A stretch of DNA of 64,000 nucleotides, taken from contig VTPC01090685.1 in assembly GCA_011009095.1 (NCBI GenBank), positions 71,869 to 135,868 of the forward strand. Direction: 5' to 3'. Shown here piece after piece: positions 25,644-37,900 of the stretch. The notes beneath the pieces are model-generated. The model was not told where the DNA came from. It ran no database searches and worked only from the letters and a program-made list of their open reading frames with translations. Made by a program: the position numbers and the translations under genes. Every line of letters begins with the position of its first letter. The stretch's first letter is position 1. This stretch comes from Ignelater luminosus. Taxonomy: Eukaryota > Arthropoda > Insecta > Coleoptera > Elateridae.

Positions 25644-28600
25644 TTAAAATATTTCAGAAAAAAAATTAGGAGCACTTCTAAAAGGATTACAAAAGGCAGT
25701 ATAATCCTCAAGATTTTAATTTGATAAGCGAATTATGTAAATAATCTCGAACGTTAGTGTAAATATTTTCACAAGTTTATATCTGCTATGTGATTTTACA
25801 TTGTATTATATTCCTCAATACTTTTAATTAAACAAAGTTAATAAGTCTTTCTTTATTAAATTTAAGTGCATTGGTAATTATTTTAACATGTAATGTTTTG
25901 CTGCAATGAATTCCCTTAATTGAGACGTATACTCTAAAAGATCTGTTTTGAATGTTTTTATAATAGATAAGTGACTATCGTTCACGGTGTAATCCATATT
26001 GTAGCCGTAACTGACAACGTGAAACAATATTGGTTAAGCGCTTAATCGAACGATTGATCTTTTCTAGTAAGTATTGTTTATGAGAATGAAACAATAAAAA
26101 GAATAAACAAAATTGATTATCTAAGATTAAACGATTATACATTAAAATTTCTTGAATTTAGAAAAAAAGAAATAAGTACTTAGTAAGAGTGTCGTAGATA
26201 GGTTATGTTTCCATTAGGATTCAGCAGTTTCAAATTTGCAATGTACAGGCACATAATCATTAAAATACCTAGAATATGTCAACCTAGAATAATTAAAAAG
26301 TGTAAAATTCTCACATAAAAAATAATATATCGGCCTATTGATCTTTTTAATGTGTATTTTCAAATTTAATAAAACGTAAACTCTATCTTTAAATATGATT
26401 AATTAATAATATTTCATTTATAGATTGTCGATATTTTAAACAAGACGTTGCGAGGCACAAAATATTTCAGTCTCGCATCTTGAGTGTCCGACAATTATCG
26501 ATTTGTACGTGTGTAGTAAAGGAATGTTTACAAGTGTTTAAATCAGCAATCTTACCACCACCGTTATAAAATCTACACGATCTTTCAGGTTTGGAGTTTC
26601 TGAATCTTACGAAATTTAAATTGTAGTACAACAAGAAACGGTTTCCATTTCGACGTTTTCTTTACAAGTTTAAATTGTTATAAGTGAACAATACAAATCC
26701 ACCTATTTATCACTTTTATTTATGTAATTTATTACTGTTAGGTATTGAGGATTTCTGGTATAGAGTTGATAATATGAAGCTGCAAAATCTTATTTGTATT
26801 TAACTAATATTTGGCGTGAAAGTTATTTTACCTCAAGATTTCTTTTCTATTAGCTATCCCTTCTTGGGAAAATTCTTCAGAACCCATAGAGGTTAGCAAT
26901 ACTAGAAATTCATTTTGGCGAAATTCAGTAAAATTACTGATTGTTGCCCAAACAGTTGACCTCAACTCTTTAGCCTCTTCAATTCAATAAAAAAATCTTC
27001 TTCATTTTCATAAATTCTTCTGTTTTATGATACGATAAAATTAGATGTATAGTAAAGCTTCTAAGTTAGTCTTGTGAGAAAATCTTGAATTGTAGAAATA
27101 AAAATTCTTGTAGAATCCAAAGATACCAATAAACCAGACATATACATAAGACTTTAAATCTTGTAGCAAAACTATTGCATCTACTTCAATCTCAATTTTA
27201 TCTGGGACAATTATCATTATTCCTGATAAACTTCGACCATTGCAAAAATTCTACCAAATTTCCAGGTATAAACATTACAATTTGTCAATAATAAATAAAT
27301 CACTTGCAAAACTTATCGAGCATTTAAAAGTCACAATTGTCCAAATAGCGTGGAAGAAACTATGCCATCGGAGGTTGTGGTTTTTTGCTAGTTATGAAAT
27401 CGAGAATATTGTGCCGTCATCATTCCTACATGACGTGTGCTAACTTACGAAGTTGATGATTACCTGTTGTACTTGACTAAACAAGCAAGTTTTCGAGATA
27501 TACTGAACTTTAGGCCAAATGTGGCAAAAACCGAATTTTGGCATTTGTTCACATTGATATAACTTCTTGCTAATATTATTGTTAGCAAACGTAATGTAGA
27601 TCTTCATTGCTTTAGTTCATAGTTCAATTCTTCTAGAGAGGGCAAAATCTTTCCATCCAGAATTAACTTCCTTCCTTTTCAATTATGATTATTTTCCATT
27701 TGGAGCAAAGATAGTATATAATCTCGTTCAATCTGTCCAAAACTATACTTACATAATGGCTGACACAACCACAGAAGTTTTTCTCTACTTGTTTTTATGA
27801 TTTTCCCTAAATCTTTTTCCTTTGCTAAGGAACTAAATATATTTTGATTAGAGATATTTGCATCTTCGGCCTTCTGGTGAATGTCAAAATGCAGTCTGTA
27901 TGCTTAGCGAAGAAAGTAAAAACGATTGTGAGATTATAGATGTAAGATTGGATGTACTCAGATTAATGATCTACATTGAATTTCTTGATATGGATCTAAT
28001 AAGATCTATATTTTCGAAGCAAAATTGTTAAACAATCGTTGAGAAAACTGCTACTGCGGTCCACAGTCAGCTTCCATATACGATTCTTTCCTTTCATTCC
28101 CTAGAATCATATGCTAGAAGTATACAAAAAGCTTTTGGAAAATTCGAAATCTGCATTTATCCTTTTGCCTTTTCAGTTCAAATCTAATTATGCTAATCCT
28201 ATTGTTCTATCAGTTTTGGATTGTCTTTAAAACAATGGATTTCTTTCGTTTTGCATCCCTTTCTTAGTTTGTTCTTTATTAAATGTTTATTCTAAATCAC
28301 TTTGTATATCATGATATCTAACTGGAACCTGATTCATTCGTTTTTGCTTTTAATGCTTTTACAGGCAATTCAATCAATTTTCCTATTTCATCTACAGTTG
28401 CTGTTTACTTTTATCTTTTTATGAATTATTAATCTGAAAATCACCATTTTAGGCCTTTTCTTAGCAAATCTTTTGATTCTTCAGCATCAGCATTCATGAT
28501 TCGAGTTCTACTCTAGACTTCGACTTTTTCTCTCTTGAATTGTTTGTAGATGTTGTGGTGTTCTTGGTCACAATTTTCTTCTCTTCATTAGAAACCATCT

Positions 28601-29676
28601 ATAACATTCTAGTTATTGACAAAGTTGTCTCGTTTTTGGGCATTTGTTAATAGCAATTTTTAAATTGCCCAAAAATTTTTAGCTTATTTCAGATTTTGAT
28701 ATTTATCATCGCAGTTAGGAGAAAAGTTTTTCTTAATGTGGATTTCTTAGCAAGGAAGTTTGAGTTTATGCTATAAAATGGAAATTGAAAGACTAAACTA
28801 AAAAGAAAGAAAACATGATGAACAGATATGGTTCTGAAGGAAATTTACTGCCATGAATGTTACAGAATACGAAATGATTTAAATTATAGAAATTTGCTGC
28901 GCCAATGTGTACTTTTATGCAGCAACAACAGCTTCTAAAGCAAGAGGAGAATGTTTCAGTCTATTAGTTTACTACAAGCGTATGATATCCAAGAAAGGAG
29001 ATGAGAGAAAATAAACAAGAAGGAAATTTAGATTGGGCATAAATATATAATGAATGATTAAGAAATAAAATGTTAAGAGATTTGCGATAATTATTGATGA
29101 TGTATGAGCGAAAAACAAAATCAAGCTCAAAAGATGCAATGATGACAGTAATAGGCTGTAATATTAATTAACAACCTTACGCACAATTGTTCCAGTTCTT
29201 TCAATGCTGTTAAGTGTGTGATTTCCACCATAAAAAGATTAATAAATTAGGAATATCCTTATAAAAAAATGAAAAAAGAAATAAAATTGGAATGCATGTT
29301 TCTAACCTAAAAAATGTTTGAAAGGAATTGCTACTAAATTGACGCATGTAAAAGTTACAATTTTCTGTCATCATGCACGTGTAAACAAATTCCTACCGGT
29401 AGTTTCTCGTTTTATTTGTGTAGATCTAAAGACTAAATTTTAAGCTATAAAAATATTTTTTAATTTCAAGAACTATAAAGTATCAATCGGCTTAGAAGCC
29501 GCAAACTTCGTAATTTCAATTAGTATCAATATTATTTTGAAAAGACATTAAATATTGCAAGAATATTTTAGGTGCGCATCAATAAACAGAAATTGAATTG
29601 GATGGCTAACGTTGAATGCTTTATTGATGACGGGAAACCAAGAACAGAAACGGATCACTAAATTTCAAACTAAAAG

Positions 29677-30171
29677 TAATCCGGGTGCTGGGATTTAACG
29701 ATATTTTTTGTACGTTTTGCTGTCAGATGAGTTAAAAACACAGAATGTTGGCTTCTGATTTAATGTCACGAAGGGCGATTTAAAAATGGGAAACTATAAA
29801 AAATACTGCGTGATTACTATCTAACCTTTATCTGTTTTATTCGAGAAAATGATTAATAAATAAAGACAAGAAAATTTTTTTCTAATCCGTCGAAGTGTAT
29901 GTGTTTGAAGCAGGTAGACGATAAGTAGGTAAGCCGCGTAAATTTGTTAAGATCAGAGAGAGAGCAGACTGTTTAGGTAAGGTTAAAAGCTAAGCTCTTC
30001 AAGTCCGACCATCTGAATAGAAGTTCTGTAGTATTTTCAATTTTTCTTTTCATATTTGATCCCTCGTGAATGTTAATCCCGCGTCTGCCTAATCCTCTGC
30101 TTCCCGTCTCCGAACAGGCCAGAGTCCCTCTAATCCCTGCTTCCCCTAATTCCCTACCTTTGGCTTAATCC
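29677..30171. promoter_or_regulatory. TAATCC cluster C beside dve exon 2 (candidate enhancer)
   Basis: Six TAATCC motifs occur in 495 bases, all in plus orientation: 29677, 29883, 30074, 30090, 30131 and 30166. Four fall within 98 bases. A GAGAGAGAG tract lies near 29956. The next 250 bases toward exon 2 are CpG-rich and hold two CAATCC near-matches. The cluster lies in intron 2, about 350 bases downstream (in transcription) of exon 2. Function is inferred. Confidence 0.5.
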
Positions 30172-30512
30172 AGCTTTAACCAACCCGCCATCACTATACT
30201 ATCACGTCGGAATATCTAGATGCCATATGGACGCCCGAGTGCATACCTGCTCTGGCCGCTGAATGTTTTCGGGTCGGGGTGTACTGGGATGCAGCCGTTT
30301 CATCAATCATGAGAAGATAATCTGCTTAACGCCGCGCAATCCGCTTCAATCCGACCGGGTGCGGGGAACGGGCGGATGAAGCTCGAGCCCACCATCCCGC
30401 TAACGGATAAACCGAACTCGCCACCACGATCCTCAATTCACGGTGAAAAGGACTTTTAAAATTCTTATGAAACAAAAAAAAAAAACATAAAAAATAACAA
30501 ACAGTAACTTAC

Positions 30513-30708
30513 CGGTGGTAGACTTGGAGTGATCGAACTCGTCCTTGACGGAGGGGGGCGACACGACTGATTCGAAAGAAGCTGCCGAGCGGGGCGGAGC
30601 GGGAGTGCTAGCCCTTTCGGCCGAGTCCCGGTTCGAACCCCCCGTGGCCGCGGGTGTAGATGCCGAAGGCGGTGTTCTGCAACCCCTCGTCAAGGCCATC
30701 GCCTGGTT
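30513..30708 (-). CDS. dve: dve coding exon 2 (Pro/Ser/Thr-rich linker)
   Basis: The exon is 196 bases. It begins after TATTTGCAG (acceptor at 30709-30710) in phase 0 and ends ACCACCG|GTAAGT in phase 1. The single G joins the GT that opens exon 3 to form a Gly codon. It encodes about 65 low-complexity residues rich in Ala, Ser, Thr and Pro, then the segment SVKDEFDHSKSTTG leading into the ULD. VKDE matches the canonical SUMO-acceptor pattern (hydrophobic-K-x-E), so sumoylation is possible but is inference. The exon is markedly GC-richer than its intron surroundings. The frame stays open a few codons upstream of the acceptor through an ATG at 30718-30720, so an unspliced alternative start is conceivable. 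Confidence 0.82.
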
Positions 30709-31618
30709 CTGCAAATACATACCATACGTTTAACTCACGTAGCAGACAAATTACAAATCTCACCAGCTGACTGGTCAGTTCTGTTGCCAGCGCGTTTAAT
30801 CTGGGTTAAGTGGGGTCAAAAAGCTACAGAATTCCTGAACGTAATAGTTATCAGACGTTCGACGAGCACTCATTCGTGGTTTCTACGACACTCAGGAACC
30901 TTTCAATAACCCTATCGTTACAAACTCTTGCACCCTCCTTTCGTTATAATACACTCTGTCTGAAGTATCCGACTTAGATACATAAGAAGATCTATACTAC
31001 TATATAAGCTCGGATGACTCATAATTTTCTTAATCCGAAAATAACAAGCATCTATACAAACCGTCTCTACGTTAAGCTCTCTTAGATTCTCCTCTGCTGC
31101 TGTATTGTTATGCATCTTTAAAAAGATCCGAAGCTACTAGACATACATATTACTTCAATGAAATTATCCGACTAATTAACTAGATTTCGACGGTGACGTT
31201 TATTGCATACTATGATAGCATTATTAGAGATTCTCTTTTTATTATTATTAACATTACTTGTGGGTTAATGAAACTTAATTAGGCAATATAAATTGTGTAA
31301 TTCTCGAAATTTAACCGAGAGTGTTATTTAAAAATAGAAAGATCAACGGGAACTTTTTGGTAAAATAACATTTCTGTTTATTCATAACCTATTTGTTCAA
31401 TCGAATAACTTTAGCAGTCACATGCACGTAATTTAAAAACCTAAAACCCTTTAGTATTTGCAATTACCAATTAATCTGGTATTATGCAGCCACAAAAATA
31501 AACTAAGAGAAAAAAAATTAATTTTACTAGTTATTTTTAACATTTTGTTTTACATAAAAGCAGTTTTTTGCCTCGCTTGAAAAAAGTTACTCATACATAC
31601 AGTGTGTTCTAGTTAATG

Positions 31619-31735
31619 TACAGGGTGTTTTCTAGCCCTACCCTCGAATTCTGGGTTAAAAATAAGAAGAAAATCTAAACAGAATTTTTCCCAGAGATGC
31701 CCCTCTTAAGGAGTTAAATTCTTATTAAAGCTTTT
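31619..31735. repeat. Possible transposon-end remnant (TACAGGGTGTTTTC)
   Basis: TACAGGGTGTTTTCTAGCCC resembles the ends of insect DNA-element remnants. The sequence following it is AT-rich without a coding region. It lies about 300 bases from the LINE trace, so this part of intron 1 may be a repeat-insertion area. The far boundary is a guess. Confidence 0.3.
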
Positions 31736-32028
31736 ATTAATACTTGATTTAAAAACTCTGGAAGATTTTAAAACTGATTGTAAGTCTAAGTAAGACTTAT
31801 ACTAGTAGGTTGTGCACAATAAGAAAATCAAGAAGAAACAGTAATGATGGATTTTCTAAACCTGTTATCATTTGATAGCTCTAGATTTTGTGTTTTACTA
31901 TGCTGACGGGGCTCATCAGATCTTTACTTACCCATTCTTAACCATCCCGTTATTAAATGTATTAAAGTATTTTAGCTTTTTTCAATAGTTTCATTAAATT
32001 TAGTATAGTTGCGCACAGAAAGTCTTAG

Positions 32029-32256
32029 TCAACTCATACATCTGTTAGTGAAGGAGTTCCTCGTGGAGATAATTTGAAGCCTTTATTATTCATAGTCCAT
32101 GTTGTAGGTTTTTCTAGATTTTCAAAGTTCTATCATTTAAATTCCTCTAGGGTTGCCAGACGTCTCCTTTTTTACGGCTACGGGGAAGTCCGAGATAATT
32201 CTTTAAGTGCGTCCGGAATTCTGGACCCTAACGAAAAGTTGCTTAGAGCTTGTTGA
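32029..32256 (+). mobile_element. Degenerate non-LTR (LINE) reverse-transcriptase fragment
   Basis: The plus-strand frame through 32041 reads SVSEGVPRGDNLKPLLFIVHV. This resembles the SGVPQGSxLGPLLFLLFINDL motif of LINE reverse transcriptases of the jockey/CR1/R1 kind. A stop lies just upstream, at 32026-32028, and the expected downstream FADD-type catalytic block is not recognisable. The open frame ends at 32256. It is read as an old, eroded 5'- and 3'-truncated copy. The match is one motif, so chance similarity is possible. Confidence 0.45.
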
Positions 32257-34875
32257 GGGAGTCGCCTCGTGTCCAGTCTGAAGATTAATTTGAAGGGGAC
32301 ACCCCAAGTTCTATTTATAAGTCTAAGTCTCATGTCCGTTTCCAGAAGTGACCTTCCATGGAGCAAATGATAATGATCCTAGATTCCCCTTTTAAGATTA
32401 ACTTACAATTTTTGATATTTTCAGATCTTCCAGCTTAATTCTTAATAGAGTCAAACATCATCAGATGTTTCTCTTCGAAACCATGTCTTTGACTTATTGT
32501 CAAAATTGATCAGCAAGAATTTTCCTTGATTGTAGTAAAACTCTGTGCTTTACTCAAACTTTTGTACATTTTATGCACCTTGCAAATGTCATTTTCCAAA
32601 TTATCTAGTTATGTACTATGCCATCTATCTTTGCAAAAAATCTGACTTTAGCTTTTCTATTCATAGCAGAGAAACTCATTTAATTAGTTAGATATGTGTG
32701 GAACTTTCCATCACTTTCAAAATTAATTTGTGACCTCCAGTCGTTGGTTTCACAAAAAACGTCATAGGTCAACACAATCTTTTTAAAGTGTTTTCAGATG
32801 ATATTCTGCATTCACTACCAACGAATTGGATAAATTCAAATTGCAAATGCGGCACCTATGGAAAACAAACTTGATATGCCATCAGATGAAAACAATTAAA
32901 GTAAGTTGTACTTCGAGGATGTGAAAAGCGACAAAAAAGTGAGTGTTGAGAAATACTGTTTGCTGTAGATGTTACCTGGGACTAAAGCACCTCATAACAG
33001 TTTTATTTGAATCATGAACGGTGTACTCAAAATTCAATAGCTGCTTTGAAGTTTACTTTCTCAAAACAGATATTGATTAACAAGTGAAACGCAATCCTTC
33101 TACTACTTTTAATAAAGACTAAATAGTTTTCAAAGGCCAAAAGTGATCAAAAATAAAACTTCATACAATACGACTTGAGCAACCTTTCGTTGAATCAGAA
33201 AAGATGATCACGCAATTATTCGATAAACAGAAGATTGACAACTCGTTCTAGTTAGTCTGAATGCAATCAAGTGCGTTTGGAAAAATCAATTTTTGGTAAT
33301 AGATCAAATCTGATCTTATACTTGTCTAGTTTCTTTAAATTATTTTTAACTGTCCTAATTCTTCTTTCGAAGGAATCTCCAAATCATACAAAATCACCAC
33401 AGAAATATACAGTATCTTATGGTGTGAGGCACAACTCAGTATCGTTTCTATTTCTTTCCACTTGAAAATGTTTATGGCTTATAATTACCTTCTGAAGAAA
33501 GGAAGACCAGGACGAAAGTTGCATACCGTAAGAGACAGTACTATGTGGTGAATCAAACAAAATGGTCTTCTGTCAAACATTTATGAATGTCTCAGAATAA
33601 TTTTCGTTCTTCTGATTAAGAGGTTTCGGGCAAAAGTTAGGAGTAAATTTTTATTTTTTCCAGTTCTCAAGAGACTGATGTATTACCAGAGACAGCTAAG
33701 ATATTTAAAAATTTAAGAAGAAAAAGAAATCTAGTTAGAGAAATGTTAAAACAATATCTAAGCAGTCTGAGTTGTGAGATTTTAAGAAGAATATAAACAA
33801 ACTTCTTTCAAAATCCTTTTTTGAGTAGAGGATGTCGCTTCTCTAAGACTGTTCATGCACGATCAAGTAAAAAATGGTCTTCAAGAACAAAATTAAATAT
33901 AGTAATTAAAAGGAAACATAATTTAAAAAAATAAAGGAAGAAAAACGACAATCGTTTATGAGTCACTTCCTTCAGTTGCCTAGAGGACACTAATAATCAA
34001 TTTACGAAGGTCTTGCTACAGCTACAAAAATCAGAAATTCTATCAAACGAACTCTCTAGGCTACGTACTTGGAAACCAAATCTATTTCGTTAGGACAACT
34101 GATTTGAGTCGTGGACATCCGGCCCAGATTTACATTTACGTTTTAATATGACCCAACGGTTTTAGTTTCCTTAAAAGCTGCTTTTCTTCGTCTGTCTAAA
34201 TTCGACCGGGTATTCCGGTAGAAGCAACTAATGTATTTCTGTGCTTTTTGAAGGTAAACCAAATGATGTAATCGATAACAACTACATCAAGCATTGTTAG
34301 CATCTAACCACTTAAAAAACAAAACCTCAAATATTTAAGTTTATTCCTATCAGCTGTAGAGTTATTTGAGCAGATTCATTAATATATGCAAAAATTGACT
34401 TTGACTTTTTTTAAGTTTTGCCGGCACTAATTTAATTTCCTACGCGACATATTCTCGATTTCTGATAAAAGTGAAACGTCTCCTGCCTTTATTTTTTATT
34501 TTTCTTAATTTTATTTTAAGTAAGGCAAACGTCCAATTACTGGTAAGAATAAAAATAAATTTGCCAGATTATTAACAAAATTACAGAAAAGATCGTAATC
34601 TTGCAACACATTGAATTCCACCCAAAATTATTAATTTAGAAACAAAGATACTGTATGTAGTAGATTTTAACCCCAAAACCCTTTTCATGGTAAAAGAGTA
34701 TTTCAGTTTTTTTTAAAAATTCCTTTTCTGGGTCTCGGCAATGTAGTTTGCGTAGTATAACATTTATACATGAGATTTATTTCATATTAATGTGCTACAT
34801 AATGTACATACACACCATACCATGGTACTTTTTATTGTGTATTTCGAATACGCTTGTAACAAGTAGTAAAAAATT

Positions 34876-34949
34876 AACAGGTGTTACTACTGTTATTGTT
34901 ATCGCAAACAAATTGTCTTGGTGCTACGATAGTCATGTTAACACCTGTT
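34876..34949. repeat. 11-base perfect inverted repeat containing CAGGTG
   Basis: AACAGGTGTTA at 34876-34886 and its exact reverse complement TAACACCTGTT at 34939-34949 flank a 52-base spacer in intron 1. Each arm holds the E2-box CAGGTG bound by Snail/ZEB-type zinc fingers. Symmetry is seen directly; protein binding is inference. Confidence 0.5.
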
Positions 34950-37900
34950 GTTTATTCTCAATTTTTCTTTGAACTATTTGATTACATAGTGTAAAACTAT
35001 AATAAATCTAAACAACTCTTTATCAATAACTTTTCTGATAAATGCAATATTTTAATTGTAAAACAAACCTCCATTGTTATGAACTTATGTAAATATGTGT
35101 AATGATAATCAAGTAATACGAGATTTAATATTTTTATATATTACACTCTTTCGATTAAATTTATCAAGAACTCTTCGGTCTATCCAATTTTCGCAATCTT
35201 TCCTAAAATATTTACGGAAACAAATCTTTGTCAAAAAACTTGTATTTTGAAAATGTCGAACTCAACAAAACATCTCTCTTAGTCTTTTCCAAACTGGTGT
35301 CGTTTGCTCTTTGGTGATTTCGCCAAAACCATAAACATGTATGCATATTGGATGCTTTTTCGATACTTTGTATAAATTAACAAAAACAAAGGAAAGACTT
35401 ACAATGAAACGAAATGTTACGCCGGTCTAGATACTCGAGTTTCTCAACTTGTATTACGATATTACTTCAACTTCTGCTTAACTAAAATGTACATTTATCT
35501 CTAGATTGTTAAGAAATTTAATGATTAATAAAATATGATGTTTAGCAACAAGAAAGACTCAAGTTACTCATTCGATTATACTTGGAAAGATTACAGTCAC
35601 CAGATCCTGGATTTTGATGCGCTATCAAATCGCCTTTTGATTAAGATTACCTTTCGAAGACTGTCTATCCATCCCTAAAACCTCTATGTATTACTGATGC
35701 GTATCGCATACTAAAACTATAAAATCCTTCATAATTAATGTGTTATAAATAAGAATTCCAGATTGATATCTTTTTGTAATGGAGTAATGGAGGTCGAAAT
35801 GAACAATACTGTTTGGGGGGCGAACGAGAAAATGGTTAAGACGGTCAATAGCTTTTGAAGAGTCACTCTTGGTCAAAAAAGACTATTTGAAGCAATACAT
35901 AACCGATTGGAAAATCTTGCCCAAAAGCGTATTAAAACCTGAGATCCGATAGCTGTCATTTTCCCTGTTAGATATGCTATTCGGGTAAGTAGTTTCAAAG
36001 TTAGCCACGTGAAAAGAAGATCAAACAATAGCTTGAACTGCTGAACTTACTTCACATGAATTGAATACTTCAAATGTACCTACTATAATTATGCCTTGAC
36101 AAACCGCATTATTAATTTCTAATTCAATAAAGAAATTCGGTAAAAACTATTGTAGCGGCTATAAATGGGATTTTTTCTTAAAAGTTAAACGTTAAGACTA
36201 GGATCTTCGACCCAGTTATCAGTTCGGGTGTACTGAAAACCCCAAATTTTGTCAGACCTTATTGTATGGATTAATTGATGATTTATTCATTTGCTCAGAA
36301 CTGGAGAAATGAAAACTTTTGTAAATAGCGGATTTGGAAACACACCAAACATGTCGACCAAATCTTGGGAAGTCTAAACAAGAAGTTCTTCGTAGAGAAT
36401 TAACACGCAGAGACCACATTCGTGGAAATGCAACAATTTTCCAACTCTTAAGGTTACGCTCTCCAAAAAATGTTTACGAGAACCTTTTGAAAACTTGGGA
36501 CAATTTCGTGATAGCATCCAAGGGGTATGGCCAGAAAAGTCCTAGAATGTAATTAGAATCCAAACTAAGGAATACTAAAAATGGCAGACCAATGTAAAAC
36601 ATTTACGGATAAGGCATAATACACCCATAAAATCTACGTTTGGTAAAGCATCTTATATAGTTTGACTTTAGTATTCAACTGTTCAATTATTATTATCAAT
36701 GAATCATTTTTCTTTTAAACACTTATTTTTGAGTACTATGACTATAAGTGGCCAAAATTCGAGATCAGTATCTATCAGAAGAAATTAGTTGTCACGCAGG
36801 ATGCATTCTTTTTATAATCGCGCGGCGAAAAATAGTTTCTGAACATCAAGACTTGCAGAAGAATCGAAATCCTTTCTACATTTGCACTCGAGTCTATAGA
36901 GTAATACAATGATCCCGAGTTTTGATAAAATAGGATTACGTTATTTTCTATCGGAAATTACAAGTATCATAATGAATCACTAAGAATCTCGATATTAGTT
37001 CAGTAAATATTTTTAATTATTATATTTTGTGTTTGGTCCATTGATATTATATCCAAAATCACAAAACGTCACGTTATTATTTTTGTAGATGCCTCGTATA
37101 CAAACATTTATTTTATTATAATCTTTTTATGTAAAAATTCAATTAAACATTGTATAAAATTGTTTTTCATTTATAACTGATAAGACGTGCGTAATGTAAT
37201 GATAAATTAAGCAAACTGTATCGTGTAACTATTATAAAAATTTTAGGAAATTAAGTAATTGTCTAATCAATTAAGGTACGCACTATAAAATTCTACAATA
37301 GTAATGTCAGATAAGACGAGTTGCTGATTTAATTATTGGTTGTGCCTATTACGCTTTAATTTACAATGAATGCAGTTTTCGAAGCAAGGTAATTTATGAA
37401 GTAGTTCTTATACATTCTTTACACCTTAGAAACAATTATTATTAAGTTATTCGGTATGTTAATTAAACTTTTTTTGTTTTTAAACATATTTTCACGTTAG
37501 CTGTAATGTGAGAAATTTATTCTTCTATTATTTTTACTGAGGGTTGCTCTTTTTCAACAAAAATTAATCAAGTAGAAAATTAAAAATTGATAGATTTTAA
37601 ATATTCCTTTAAAGAAGTTTTTAACAAAAGCAAAGTAAACTAAAGGACTTACTTAAGGATAAAGCGTTAGGATTTAAAGAGATTTACGTTTTAAAACCGG
37701 TACATCTTACAAGCCCTGCTTACGATTTTAAGGTTGGGGGATGTCTTTCAGCAAAACAAAAAAATAACAATTTTAATAAAGTTTTATGTTAACTAATCTT
37801 GAAAACCAAAAAAGCCGTTTCACTTTCTGAATCACTGGTACACCAACCATTTTAATCCGGGCGATTGGACGGAACACATTGTTTTAAATAGAGGTGGGCA

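Larger units (their letters stand above)
17356..30512 (-). other. dve intron 2, 13.2 kb
   Basis: Minus-strand ends are GTAAGT and TTTTTTCTAG. The intron is compositionally mixed. Both ends (17.7-20.3 kb and 29.6-30.4 kb) are GC- and CpG-richer and carry TAATCC/GGATTA clusters. The middle, 20.4-29.5 kb, is AT-rich and CpG-poor with homopolymer runs, one short ATT repeat and no recognised gene. The richer ends are the best candidates for regulatory DNA. Confidence 0.85.

Noticed and set aside
30640-30652. GGTTCGAACCCCC, resembling a tRNA T-arm
   Set aside because: It lies within dve exon 2 and no acceptor stem, D-arm or anticodon arm surrounds it.
30545-30733. Plus-strand frame over dve exon 2
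   Set aside because: It is antisense of a GC-rich, low-complexity exon and has no independent signal.
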